This document shows, piece after piece, positions 13,122 through 21,390 of a DNA stretch of 64,000 nucleotides. The notes under the pieces are model-generated. The model made no database searches and was not told where the DNA came from. It saw only the letters and a program-made list of their open reading frames with translations. Position 1 is the stretch's first letter. Every line of letters starts with the position of its first letter. Origin of the DNA: Protaetiibacter mangrovi (lineage in GTDB: Bacteria > Actinomycetota > Actinomycetes > Actinomycetales > Microbacteriaceae); contig NZ_JANTHX010000007.1 in NCBI RefSeq assembly GCF_024752305.1, positions 693,441-757,440 of the forward strand, read 5' to 3'. A program made the translations under genes and the position numbers.

Positions 13122-13763
13122 GTCGGCGCCCCGGCCATGGGCGTGGGCGGCGAAGAGCCGCCCCGCCGCGTCGGCGTCGCCGGCCTCGACGGCGTCGACC
13201 ATGGGACTGTGCGCCAGCGCCATCCGCGTCCAGTCGCCCGTGAACAGCGGGTCGGAGACCACCCGCCACATTCGCAGGCTGGGTTCCATGAGCGTCCACA
13301 GGCGCGTCACGAAACCGTTGCCGGAGGCCTCGCAGACCTCGCGATGGAAGGCGATGTCGGCATCCCGGAAGGCTCCGATGTCGTGCGCGGCCGCGGCGGC
13401 GCGCATCTCCTCGACCCGTGCGCGGAGGGCGGCGATCGTCTCCGGCTCAGGATGCGCCGCGACCGCGCGCGCCGCGATCTCCTCGACGACGGTGCGTACC
13501 TGGCGGGCGGCATCCGCCTCCTCCGGACGGACTTCGGCCACGTAGCTGCCGCGTCGCGGCACGTGGATGAGCAGTCCTTCGTGGGCGAGGCGCTTCACGG
13601 CTTCGCGCACGGGCGCTTGGCTGACGCCGAGCGAGCGCGAGAGGTCGAATTCGACCACCCGGTCGCCCGGCGAGAGCTCGCCCGAGACGATCTGGTCACG
13701 GATCTGCGAGTAGATCTGATCCGAGAGAAGATCCCGGTTGAGTTTGGGTGCAGTTGAGGTCAC
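13110..13763 (-). CDS. GntR-family transcriptional regulator (FadR/FCD type)
   Basis: DNA-binding regulator of 217 residues. The N-terminal winged helix (about 10-75) contains LLSDQIYSQIRDQIVSGEL and the recognition helix LGVSQAPVREAVKRLAHEG. The C-terminal FCD ligand domain keeps the putative metal ligands in FRDADIAFHREV, AHSPMVDAVEAGD and FAAHAHG. GTG at 13763 was chosen because GGAG lies 7 nt upstream on its strand; an upstream in-frame start at 13808 would overlap the operator. It lies inside the carbohydrate island, divergent from the ABC importer operon, with two candidate operators in the shared 136-bp gap. It is the likely sugar-responsive repressor of the island and of itself. Confidence 0.9.
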   Translation of the reverse strand: MTSTAPKLNRDLLSDQIYSQIRDQIVSGELSPGDRVVEFDLSRSLGVSQAPVREAVKRLAHEGLLIHVPRRGSYVAEVRPEEADAARQVRTVVEEIAARAVAAHPEPETIAALRARVEEMRAAAAAHDIGAFRDADIAFHREVCEASGNGFVTRLWTLMEPSLRMWRVVSDPLFTGDWTRMALAHSPMVDAVEAGDADAAGRLFAAHAHGRGADSAL

Positions 13764-13785
13764 GGTTTGGCTCCTCGCGTTCTTC

Positions 13786-13802
13786 CGACACCATATCGAT
13801 AC
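13786..13802 (-). promoter_or_regulatory. Island operator site 2 (gntR promoter)
   Basis: In reverse complement this reads GTATCG-ATATG-GTGTCG, the weakest member of the site family, 22 bp upstream of the gntR start. If real it would allow autoregulation. Confidence 0.45.
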
Positions 13803-13824
13803 GAGCAAATCGAGAACGCGCGAC

Positions 13825-13853
13825 TTGACGTCCTTCGACGGTCACGGCAAACT
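13825..13853 (+). promoter_or_regulatory. Promoter of the ABC importer operon
   Basis: TTGACG at 13825-13830 and CAAACT at 13848-13853 with 17-bp spacing. The expected start is near 13860, immediately before the perfect operator palindrome at 13862-13880. Confidence 0.6.
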
Positions 13854-13861
13854 GCCAGAGT

Positions 13862-13880
13862 GCTATCGATATGCGATAGC
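13862..13880. promoter_or_regulatory. Island operator site 3 (perfect palindrome, importer operon)
   Basis: GCTATCGATATGCGATAGC is a perfect inverted repeat with 7-bp arms and a 5-bp spacer. It lies at the predicted transcription start of the binding-protein gene and is the best copy of the island operator family. The size and symmetry suit a dimeric GntR-family repressor. Confidence 0.75.
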
Positions 13881-13899
13881 CGATTCGTGAGAGGCAACA

Positions 13900-15168
13900 A
13901 TGGTGATGCAACTTAAGCGATCACGCGCGCTCGTCGGCACCGGCATCCTGCTCGCCGGCGTCATGGCCCTCGGTGGCTGCGCGGCAACTGAAACCCCCGA
14001 AGAGCCGCAAGAGGTCGACTGGTACGTGAACATCACGGGCACGTTGACCGAAGCGGTCTACCAGTCGGTCATCGACGACTTCAACGTCGAGCACCCGAAT
14101 GTGACCGTGCGGCTCCTCAACTCGGGCGGGCAGGACTACGCGACCTTCCTGGCCACCCTCGTCGCCTCCGGCAACGCGCCGGACGTCGTTGGGTCGACGC
14201 CGATCACGCCCGACAACGAAGAGCAGTTCGTCGACCTGAGCGACGAGGCGTGGGCGCAGGAAGCGGCGGCCGAACCTGGTCTGGGTCAGGCCGGGCTCTT
14301 CGGTGACGCGATCTACTACGTGCCGACCGCCTATCAGATCTCCGGCGTCTTCTTCTACAACAAGACGATGTTCGAAGACGCCGGGATCACCGAGCTGCCG
14401 ACCACGTGGGAAGAGGTCGACGAGGCCGCCGCTGCGCTCAAGGCGGCCGGCTACGTGCCGATCGCGACGTCCGGTGGCTTCGTGCCCGGGGCGCAGCTGC
14501 GCATGCAGGCGTACCAGGAATTCATGGACGACGGCGACCAGTGGCTGGAGGATCGGTATGCGGGTGACGCCACCTTCGTCGACAGCGCCTGGCAGAACGT
14601 GCTCGAGCGCACCCAGCGCTGGATCCAGGAGGGCTACGTGCGTTCGGATGCGCTCGGACTCGACTACGGCACCGTCGCCGCGGACTTCGCAACCGGCGGT
14701 TACGGGATGTTCCCGATCGGGAGCTTCCTCAACGCGAACGTCGACCAGGCGACCGACCCGGCCGACATCGGCGTCTTCCCGCTGCCGTCCTCGTCCTCGG
14801 ACGACCTGCCTCCGCGGGCGGTCAACCCAACCATGGGCTGGAGCGTCCTCACCGCCGGGCGCCACGAAGACGCTGGCCGTACGCTGGTGGAGTTCCTGTC
14901 CACCGACAGCGATGCGATCAACATCCTCGTGAAGGCGGATGGCGGACTCTCGCCGTACACCTCGTTCGAGATGAGCCCTCTGCTGACGGAGCTGCAGGAT
15001 CTCGGTGACGCCTCGACGCCGATCTCGTTCGAGCGCGGCGACAACGTACCGCCCCCGGGTTTCCCGCAGGGCGTGCTGAGCCTTTCCCAGAAGCTCTTCA
15101 CGGGTTCCTCCCCGGCGGATATCGCCGCCGAGATGGACCAGTGGTGGACCTCGAACGTGGGCCAGTGA
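13900..15168 (+). CDS. ABC sugar importer, extracellular solute-binding lipoprotein
   Basis: Family 1 solute-binding lipoprotein of 422 residues that captures a carbohydrate outside the cell. The signal sequence ends in a lipobox MALGGC with Cys27 as lipidation site. The mature protein begins with an acidic linker and a periplasmic-binding fold, with regions typical of the family such as YYVPTAYQISGVFFYNKTMFE cut here to its core AYQISGVFFYNK. gagagg at 13889-13894 precedes the ATG. The gene is followed by two permease genes with overlapping codons (GTGA, ATGA), so the three form one operon. The ligand is not known; the island context suggests an oligosaccharide containing deoxyhexose or mannose. 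Confidence 0.92.
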   Translation: MVMQLKRSRALVGTGILLAGVMALGGCAATETPEEPQEVDWYVNITGTLTEAVYQSVIDDFNVEHPNVTVRLLNSGGQDYATFLATLVASGNAPDVVGSTPITPDNEEQFVDLSDEAWAQEAAAEPGLGQAGLFGDAIYYVPTAYQISGVFFYNKTMFEDAGITELPTTWEEVDEAAAALKAAGYVPIATSGGFVPGAQLRMQAYQEFMDDGDQWLEDRYAGDATFVDSAWQNVLERTQRWIQEGYVRSDALGLDYGTVAADFATGGYGMFPIGSFLNANVDQATDPADIGVFPLPSSSSDDLPPRAVNPTMGWSVLTAGRHEDAGRTLVEFLSTDSDAINILVKADGGLSPYTSFEMSPLLTELQDLGDASTPISFERGDNVPPPGFPQGVLSLSQKLFTGSSPADIAAEMDQWWTSNVGQ

Positions 15169-16094
15169 CGGCCATCTCCAAGGGCGCGGTGGGGCGGGTC
15201 TCCCGTCCCACCGCGCCCCTCGGTCGCCGGCTCGCCGGCCTCGCCGAGTTCCCGATGGCATTCCCGGCGATCGCCTTGTTCGCCCTGTTCGAACTGCTGC
15301 CGACGGTGCTCGCAGTCGTCTACAGCTTCGCGTCGCTGGACTCGTTCGGCACGTTCCGCGGCTTCGTCGGATTCGACAACTACGTGCGGCTGCTCAGCGA
15401 CGCGAACTCAGTGCGGGCGCTGGGGGTCACAGCGGTGCTCGCGTCGGTCGGCACGGTGCTGATCAACGTGATCGGGGTCGGCCTCGCGGTACTGCTCAAC
15501 CACCCCGGCACGATCTACCACCTCTATCGGGCCGCGATCTTCTACCCGTTCGTGATCAGCGGACTGGTCGTCGGGTTCATCTGGCGTGCGATCCTCAATC
15601 CGGATGGGGCAATCAATTCCCTGCTGCGCGGCATCGGGCTCCCCGCGATCCCCTTCCTCTCGGACGGGAACACCGCGCTGGCGACCGTCATCGGGGTGAC
15701 GATCTGGAACAGTCTGGGCGTCACCGTCATCCTGTACCTCGCGGGGCTGCAGACCGTCCCGGCAGAGCTGCTCGAGGCCGCGTCGGTCGACGGGGCGAAC
15801 GCCTGGCAGCGATTCCGCAAGATCGTCTGGCCGCTACTCGGACCCACTGTCACGATCAACATCGTGTTGACGTCGATCGGTCTGCTGCGCACCTACGACC
15901 TGATCGTCTCGCTGACCGGCGGCGGCGGGCCGGCGGGACAGACCGAGACCATCGCCTACCGAATCATCTCGCTGGGCCTGGCGGGTGGTCAGGTCGGACA
16001 GTCGAGTGCGGGCGCCGTACTGCTCTTCCTGGCGACGATCGTCCTCGCCGGTGTCGTACTGCTACTCCGTCGCCGGAACGAGGACATCACATGA
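15165..16094 (+). CDS. ABC sugar importer permease, MalF/UgpA type
   Basis: Inner-membrane permease of 309 residues with about six transmembrane helices. The binding-protein-dependent transport motif (EAA loop) is LLEAASVDGANAWQRFRKIV at about residues 204-223, which docks on the ATPase. GTG at 15165 overlaps the stop of the binding-protein gene (GTGA) and is preferred to an upstream start inside that gene. It pairs with the next permease to form the heterodimeric channel. No ATPase gene is present in the island, so the importer probably uses a shared MsmK/UgpC-type ATPase encoded elsewhere, as is usual for this family. Confidence 0.93.
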   Translation: MTAISKGAVGRVSRPTAPLGRRLAGLAEFPMAFPAIALFALFELLPTVLAVVYSFASLDSFGTFRGFVGFDNYVRLLSDANSVRALGVTAVLASVGTVLINVIGVGLAVLLNHPGTIYHLYRAAIFYPFVISGLVVGFIWRAILNPDGAINSLLRGIGLPAIPFLSDGNTALATVIGVTIWNSLGVTVILYLAGLQTVPAELLEAASVDGANAWQRFRKIVWPLLGPTVTINIVLTSIGLLRTYDLIVSLTGGGGPAGQTETIAYRIISLGLAGGQVGQSSAGAVLLFLATIVLAGVVLLLRRRNEDIT

Positions 16095-16981
16095 CCACCA
16101 CCCCCTCGATCGCTCCCGTGCGCCCGACACGGCGTCGGCGCGGCCGCGCGGGTGCGCGTGCCGCCGCCGTCGTGCGCCACGCCGTGCTGATCCCGATCGC
16201 CCTGCTCTGGCTCGTGCCGCTCTACGTGGTGATCATCAACGCGTTCAAGACCAATGGCGACATCGTCGCCGCCCCGTTCGAGATCCCGTTCGACCGCATC
16301 TCGTTGGAGTACCTGCAGTTCGCCCTGGTGAACCCGAACTTCAACGTCGTCGGCGCCTACGGGTACACGGCGCTGCTCGTCGTGGTGAACATCGTTCTGC
16401 TCATCGTGATCGCCGGTCCCGTCTCATACGTGATCTCGCGGGGACTGAACACCCGCCATCGGGCCTTGCTGTTCTACTTCCTGCTCGGCACCTTCATTCC
16501 GGGACAAGCGATCCTGATCCCGGCGACCACGGTGCTGCGCACCCTCGGGCTGATGAACTCCTTCCCCGGGCTCGTGCTGTTCCAGGTCGTCGCCCACCTG
16601 CCGGTCACGATCTTCCTGTTCGTGGGGTACATCCGATCGATCCCGCGGAGCATCGACGAAGCCGCGATCATCGATGGCGCCGGGATGTTGAGGCGCTACT
16701 GGTCAGTGATATTTCCTCTCATGAGGCCGATCGTCGCGACGGTCGTGATTCTGACCGGCATGGGCGTCTGGAACGACTTCGTCCATCCGCAGATCATCCT
16801 CGGGCCGTTCTCGCCGAAGACCGTGACGACGGGCATCTACGCGGCCTTCGGGCTCTACGTCAACGACTACACGATCATCTTCCCCGACCTGCTGTTGGCG
16901 ATCGCGCCGCTGCTCATCTTCTTTGTCTTCATGCAGCGGCATATCGTGAGCGGTCTCACCACGGGAGCGCTCAAGTCGTGA
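16091..16981 (+). CDS. ABC sugar importer permease, MalG/UgpE type
   Basis: Second permease of the importer, 296 residues. The N-terminal 25 residues are strongly basic (RPTRRRRGRAGARAAA), followed by about six transmembrane helices. The EAA loop is IDEAAIIDGAGMLRRYWSVI. The start overlaps the previous gene by 4 bp (ATGA). The stop lies 3 bp from the stop of the convergent amidohydrolase gene, leaving no room for a separate terminator. Confidence 0.93.
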   Translation: MTTTPSIAPVRPTRRRRGRAGARAAAVVRHAVLIPIALLWLVPLYVVIINAFKTNGDIVAAPFEIPFDRISLEYLQFALVNPNFNVVGAYGYTALLVVVNIVLLIVIAGPVSYVISRGLNTRHRALLFYFLLGTFIPGQAILIPATTVLRTLGLMNSFPGLVLFQVVAHLPVTIFLFVGYIRSIPRSIDEAAIIDGAGMLRRYWSVIFPLMRPIVATVVILTGMGVWNDFVHPQIILGPFSPKTVTTGIYAAFGLYVNDYTIIFPDLLLAIAPLLIFFVFMQRHIVSGLTTGALKS

Positions 16982-16984
16982 CGG

Positions 16985-17809
16985 TCAGAGGTGGTACGCC
17001 CGCGACGCGTTGTCGGACAGATGCTCCTCGCTGAGCCCGGGCACCGTCGAGACCACCAGGGTCACGGCGGTCTCCAACGACGCCGTCGAGTCGGCCACCC
17101 GGCGGCAGATCGGCCAATCGGAACCGACCAGCAGCCGGTCGGCGCCGAACGCGTTCAGGATGTCGACGACGTCAGGGGCTGGCCGTCCGCTGTCCCGCCA
17201 GGCGTCGTTGGTGAGGAGCCCGGAGACCTTGACGAAGACCGTGGGCACGGTCGAGAGGTCGAGCATGGCGGCCCGCCATTCCGCCCGGGATTCGGGGTCG
17301 GCGGGCACGCCGCCGAGGTGGTCGATCACCACGTGCGACGGGGCGGCTTCGGAGGCCGCGCGGTACCAGGACGGCCGACCGTGCCACGGGGCGGCCGTCT
17401 CGAGCGCGACCGACGGGGCGGCCGCCGCGAAGGCGGCGATCCCTGCCGCGGTCGGCGCCCCGGCGCCCCGCCGGGAGTCACGCAGGCCGACGAGGGCGCC
17501 CGGGCCGCGTTCGGCATCCAGGGCACGGTCCACGTCGGCGGGGGAGTCGAATCGCGCGGCACAGACGACGCCGGCGATGCGCGGTTCAGCGGCGGCGATC
17601 GCGAGGAGGCCGGCTGCCTCCGCCGCGGGGTCGCCGTGCCCGGCCTCGACGAGGATGTGGCGTCGCGGAGATCCGAGCTCTTCAGCGAGCAGATCTGCGA
17701 CCGAGTACTCGCGACGCATCACGGCGGGCGAGTTCGCCAACCACGCGTGCCCGCGCTGCGGATTCCATACATGGGCGTGGGTGTCGATGGGCAAGGCGTC
17801 CGCGGTCAT
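16985..17809 (-). CDS. Amidohydrolase-2 family, probable sugar lactonase
   Basis: TIM-barrel hydrolase of 274 residues. Metal-site motif DTHAHVW is at residues 9-15, a mid-barrel histidine is in VVIDHLGG, and the late aspartate is in LLVGSDWPICR. This arrangement and length fit L-fucono-1,5-lactonase and L-rhamnono-lactonase-like members, which open the lactone made by an aldose 1-dehydrogenase. An aldo/keto reductase fitting that step is encoded at 21383. The gene is divergent from the 17896 gene and shares operator site 4. The exact lactone is inferred from context, not visible in the sequence. Confidence 0.75.
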   Translation of the reverse strand: MTADALPIDTHAHVWNPQRGHAWLANSPAVMRREYSVADLLAEELGSPRRHILVEAGHGDPAAEAAGLLAIAAAEPRIAGVVCAARFDSPADVDRALDAERGPGALVGLRDSRRGAGAPTAAGIAAFAAAAPSVALETAAPWHGRPSWYRAASEAAPSHVVIDHLGGVPADPESRAEWRAAMLDLSTVPTVFVKVSGLLTNDAWRDSGRPAPDVVDILNAFGADRLLVGSDWPICRRVADSTASLETAVTLVVSTVPGLSEEHLSDNASRAYHL

Positions 17810-17818
17810 AGGTGCACT

Positions 17819-17835
17819 CTATCGATTATCGAATT
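17819..17835 (+). promoter_or_regulatory. Island operator site 4 (divergent promoters at 17.8 kb)
   Basis: CTATCG-ATTAT-CGAATT in the 86-bp gap between the divergent amidohydrolase and the 17896 gene. It lies 10 bp upstream of the amidohydrolase start, so it could block that promoter directly and affect the other. Confidence 0.65.
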
Positions 17836-17895
17836 AGGTGTGTTAGCGTGGTTGACGGCGCGAGGTAGCGTTCGGAATCCGGAGGAGCGAGACAG

Positions 17896-19797
17896 GTGGA
17901 CTCGACGATGAGCCACATCGCCGTGACGGAGACGTGGCAGACCGCGCCTGACTGGGCGCTCGGGCAGCGGCGACTCTTCGCGGCCCTCGACGAGGCGTGG
18001 CGCACGTTCAGTGTGACGTTCGCCGAGCCCGACGGGCGGTTGCGGTTCTCGGGCCGACTCGGAGGACTGCCCGACGACCGGGACGGTGTCGACGACTTCT
18101 ACGAGCCGTTCTTCAACTGGCCCCTGCTCTACATGCTCGGGGGCAGCAGCGATCTGCTCGAGGTGTCGAAATGGCACTGGACCGGCACGACAGCGCATCT
18201 CGCCGAGATGGGGATGCTGACGCGGGAGTACGACCGCGGGTACGACTGGTTCCACCAGGGAGAGGGCCTGCTGTTCTTCTTCGGCATCTGCCTCGCGGAT
18301 CCGGATGACGATGCCTTCCGTGCGCGGGTCGTGCGATTCGCCGGCCTATACACCGATCCCCGGAACGGCAACTACGACCCCGCGCACCGCATCATCCGTG
18401 CCCCGCAGTCGGGTGCCGACGGTCCGCGCGAGGGCCTCAACGGTAGTGGAGTGTTCCCGTGGAGTCCGGTCCTCGCCCGCTACGGCCTGCCGCTGGAGTG
18501 GGTAGCTCCCGGAACCACGATCGACGACCTGATGAACGACCCGGCGAAGGCGCGCACGTACGCGGACGAGATGGCGCGGCGCATGGGGCGCGGCGATGTG
18601 GCCGTGAACCTCGTCGCGACGAGCCTGGCCACTACGGCGTACCTGGTGACCGGCGATCCGCATTATCGCGACTGGGTGTTGGAGTACGCCGGTGCCTGGC
18701 GCGATCGCGCGCTCGGCGGCACGCTTCCCGACAACGTCGGCCCCGACGGCACGGTCGGCGAACTGCTGGGCGGCCGCTGGTACGGCGGGCACTACGGATG
18801 GACGTGGCCGCACGGCATCAACTCCGTCGGGACCGCCGCCGTCGTCGCGACGCAGAACGCGGTGCTGATCGGCGGGGGGACCTCGTTCCAGGAACTCGGG
18901 CGTACCCCGCTGCGCATGGCCGTGGACCAGGCACGGGTCGCCATCCCGGCCGAGCAGGCGATGAGCTTCCCGGAGCGCTGGAAGGAGCGGCTCGGCCCGC
19001 GGTGGGTCGAGCCCACGCTGCTCGTGCCGCTCCGCCACGGTGAACACGGATGGTTCGACTTCCAGCCCATGCGCACCGCCCTCAGCTTCGGGATGTGGCA
19101 CCTCACCGGCGACGAGCGCGACCGGCTGCAACTCGACGACCTGGAGGCGGGCTCGAGCTACCCCTGGACCGACGTCGATGTGTTCAGGAGCAAAGAGGAA
19201 GCGGGGCATGAGGAGCCCTGGCTGGTCTATCTCGACGGGCGCAACCCCGACTACCCCCGCCGCGTGCTCGACGCCGCGCTCGCCGTCGTCGCCGACCGTC
19301 TCGCGCGCATCCGCGCCTCGTCGGGTGAGGTCGGGGCGGACTTCAATCTCTGGCAGCAGCTCTCCCCGGTCGTGACCGAGGCGCTGATGCAGTTGACCTG
19401 GGGTGCGCCCCAGGTGCTCTACAACGGCGGGTTGCCCCAAGCCCGGGTGCGGTACTTCGATCCCGCAGCCCGCCGACCGGGACTCCCACCCGGCGTCGCG
19501 GCGCTGGTCACGTCGATCGACCCCGACCGGTTCCGGGTCGAGATCGTCAACACGGAGCAGACAGCGCGGTCGGTTGTCGTGCAGGCGGGTGCCTTCGCGC
19601 AGCATGCCGTGCGGGAGGCGGCCGTCAACGGCTCCGCGGTGCCGCACGGCCGCTCGGAGCTGTGGCTCGACCTCCCCGGCCGCGGCGTCGCCGTACTCGA
19701 ACTGCGCCTCGACCTCAACGCGAATCCTCCGACCGCCGCGAGCCCGTTCTCGCGTCCCGACCGACTTACACGACAGGAGGGTGTGACCCATGGGTGA
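17896..19797 (+). CDS. Unrecognised 633-residue protein, possibly alpha/alpha-toroid carbohydrate enzyme
   Basis: I do not recognise a named family. The product has no signal peptide and is rich in Trp and Tyr, with repeated aromatic and acidic motifs (FNWPLLYMLGGSSDLL, GYDWFHQGEGLLFF, GRWYGGHYGWTWPHG). These recall the helical barrel folds of some glycoside hydrolases, lyases and the linalool dehydratase-like group. The last 110 residues look like a beta-sandwich (VTSIDPDRFRVEIVNTEQ). Start GTG at 17896 has ggaggag 8 nt upstream; the ATG at 17908 would sit too far from it. It overlaps the next gene by 8 bp, so it belongs to an operon running to GH38. A role in processing the imported sugar is inferred from context only. 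Confidence 0.7.
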   Translation: MDSTMSHIAVTETWQTAPDWALGQRRLFAALDEAWRTFSVTFAEPDGRLRFSGRLGGLPDDRDGVDDFYEPFFNWPLLYMLGGSSDLLEVSKWHWTGTTAHLAEMGMLTREYDRGYDWFHQGEGLLFFFGICLADPDDDAFRARVVRFAGLYTDPRNGNYDPAHRIIRAPQSGADGPREGLNGSGVFPWSPVLARYGLPLEWVAPGTTIDDLMNDPAKARTYADEMARRMGRGDVAVNLVATSLATTAYLVTGDPHYRDWVLEYAGAWRDRALGGTLPDNVGPDGTVGELLGGRWYGGHYGWTWPHGINSVGTAAVVATQNAVLIGGGTSFQELGRTPLRMAVDQARVAIPAEQAMSFPERWKERLGPRWVEPTLLVPLRHGEHGWFDFQPMRTALSFGMWHLTGDERDRLQLDDLEAGSSYPWTDVDVFRSKEEAGHEEPWLVYLDGRNPDYPRRVLDAALAVVADRLARIRASSGEVGADFNLWQQLSPVVTEALMQLTWGAPQVLYNGGLPQARVRYFDPAARRPGLPPGVAALVTSIDPDRFRVEIVNTEQTARSVVVQAGAFAQHAVREAAVNGSAVPHGRSELWLDLPGRGVAVLELRLDLNANPPTAASPFSRPDRLTRQEGVTHG

Positions 19798-20548
19798 CCT
19801 CAATTTCGAGCTCCCGATCCGGGGCGGTGAGTATCGCCGCCCCGACGCGAATATGCTCGAAGGCTTGGCCGAGGTGGGCGCGGCGACCGCGTGCGCCAAG
19901 CTCCACCAGATGGGCATCCGGCGTACCTTCATCGAAGGTCCGCGTCCGATCAGCCCGGGGCAGTCGGTGCGTGGCGCCGCCCTCACGCTGCAGTTCATGC
20001 CGCAACGCGAGGACATCGCTTCCGGCACCGCGCAGGAGGACATCGAACGCACCACGGCGCTCTGGGCCGTGCTCGAGCAGGTGCAACCCGGTGACGTCCT
20101 GGTCATCCAGGCATATGGGAACCCGTACACGGGCTGCCTCGGCGACATGCTCGTGCGCTACTTCAAACGCCGCGGCGGAGCCGGCATCGTCGTCGACGGG
20201 TACATCCGCGACTTCGACCGGGTCTCCCGGCTCGGGGTGCCCATCTGGTGCCTCGGAGCGACCCCGCACTACGCGTCGCAGTCGGACCTGTTCCCGTGGG
20301 CGTACGACGTACCGATCGCGGTCGGCGGCGCGCTCTGCCTGCCGGGCGACGCGATCGTCGCGGACGACGATGGAGCCGTGGTGGTTCCGCAGTCCCGGGC
20401 GAAAGAGCTCGGCGATGTCGTGCGCGAGCACCAGGAGTGGGAGGCATTCAGCCGGATGCGGCTCGACCAGGGGGCGCGGCTGTCGGACTACTACCCGCTG
20501 AGCGCGAACTCCCGCGACGAATACGAGCGGTGGAAGACGGGCTCGTGA
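19790..20548 (+). CDS. RraA-family protein (HMG aldolase / oxaloacetate decarboxylase type)
   Basis: Protein of 252 residues with the RraA/DlpA fold. The core holds GDVLVIQAYGNPYTGCLGDM and the metal-site motif DGYIRDFDRV, where the Arg and Asp are those used by class II pyruvate aldolases of this family to hold pyruvate and the divalent metal. Known members cleave 4-hydroxy-4-methyl-2-oxoglutarate or decarboxylate oxaloacetate; others only regulate RNase E. In this catabolic operon an aldolase or decarboxylase role is more likely. The gene overlaps its neighbours on both sides (8 bp and 4 bp). Confidence 0.8.
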   Translation: MGDLNFELPIRGGEYRRPDANMLEGLAEVGAATACAKLHQMGIRRTFIEGPRPISPGQSVRGAALTLQFMPQREDIASGTAQEDIERTTALWAVLEQVQPGDVLVIQAYGNPYTGCLGDMLVRYFKRRGGAGIVVDGYIRDFDRVSRLGVPIWCLGATPHYASQSDLFPWAYDVPIAVGGALCLPGDAIVADDDGAVVVPQSRAKELGDVVREHQEWEAFSRMRLDQGARLSDYYPLSANSRDEYERWKTGS

Positions 20549-21390
20549 CGACAGAGACGTCCGACGTGCGGGCTGTCGACGAGAACGGTGTCTGGCCCTT
20601 CGTCTCCGACGTGACGCTGGCCGGGATCCCGTCGACGTACCTCGCGCAGCCCGATCGTGGGGATGCGCCCATGGTGCTGTTCTCCAACGGGTTCGGCGCC
20701 CCGCGATCCGAAGCGGTGCTGCCGGGCATTCCGCAGAACCGCATCTCGCCGCGGCTCGTCGCGGGCATGCTGACGGCGGGGTACCGCATCCTCGTCCCCG
20801 AGAATCCGGGTCACGGCGAACGGCTCGGCGACGCCCCGTCGCCCTTCGATGCTCTCGCGAGGTGCGCTCGCGGCGAGGGGGCTGATCTGCTGCGCACCGC
20901 GATGGAGGAGACTCCCGCCCTGATCGACGGCGCGGTCAGTGCGGGACTCGTCGGGCGAGCCGAGGACGTCGTCATCGTCGGACATTCCTGGGGTGGTCTC
21001 CACGCCATCCTCCGACTGCTTGGCGACGCGCGCATCCGGGGAGGCGTCGCACTCATCCCGGTGATCGAGCCCACCTCGCTGCCGGCGTTGGCCGAGTTCG
21101 GCGCGCATTCCCGCCTGGCCGACCTCGACCTGACCGAGCTCACGCGGCAGCATCTCGCGGGGCGCCCGTTGTCGCTGCTTGCCGGGCAGACCGACTGGAT
21201 CGCTCCGGCGGCGCTCGCCCATCGGTTCGCCGTGCGGTTGCGTGCCGATCCCGACGGAGCAGGCGACGCCGTCGAATACGAGGAGATGTCGGATGCCGGT
21301 CACGGTTATCACGCGCGCGAACTCGACCACGTGATGGAGTGGCTGGCGCATGTCGCTCCCGTCGACCAACGGGCGGTCGCCGATGGGTGA
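20545..21390 (+). CDS. Alpha/beta hydrolase
   Basis: Predicted cytoplasmic alpha/beta hydrolase of 281 residues. The nucleophile elbow is GHSWGG (VVIVGHSWGGLHAIL). An acid lies in the LLAGQTDWIAP region and the histidine in DAGHGYH near the C-terminus, giving a complete Ser-Asp-His triad. GTG at 20545 overlaps the stop of the RraA-like gene (GTGA); a longer upstream reading would lie inside that gene. The substrate is unknown. In the operon it could remove an acyl group from the sugar or hydrolyse a lactone. Confidence 0.8.
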   Translation: MTTETSDVRAVDENGVWPFVSDVTLAGIPSTYLAQPDRGDAPMVLFSNGFGAPRSEAVLPGIPQNRISPRLVAGMLTAGYRILVPENPGHGERLGDAPSPFDALARCARGEGADLLRTAMEETPALIDGAVSAGLVGRAEDVVIVGHSWGGLHAILRLLGDARIRGGVALIPVIEPTSLPALAEFGAHSRLADLDLTELTRQHLAGRPLSLLAGQTDWIAPAALAHRFAVRLRADPDGAGDAVEYEEMSDAGHGYHARELDHVMEWLAHVAPVDQRAVADG

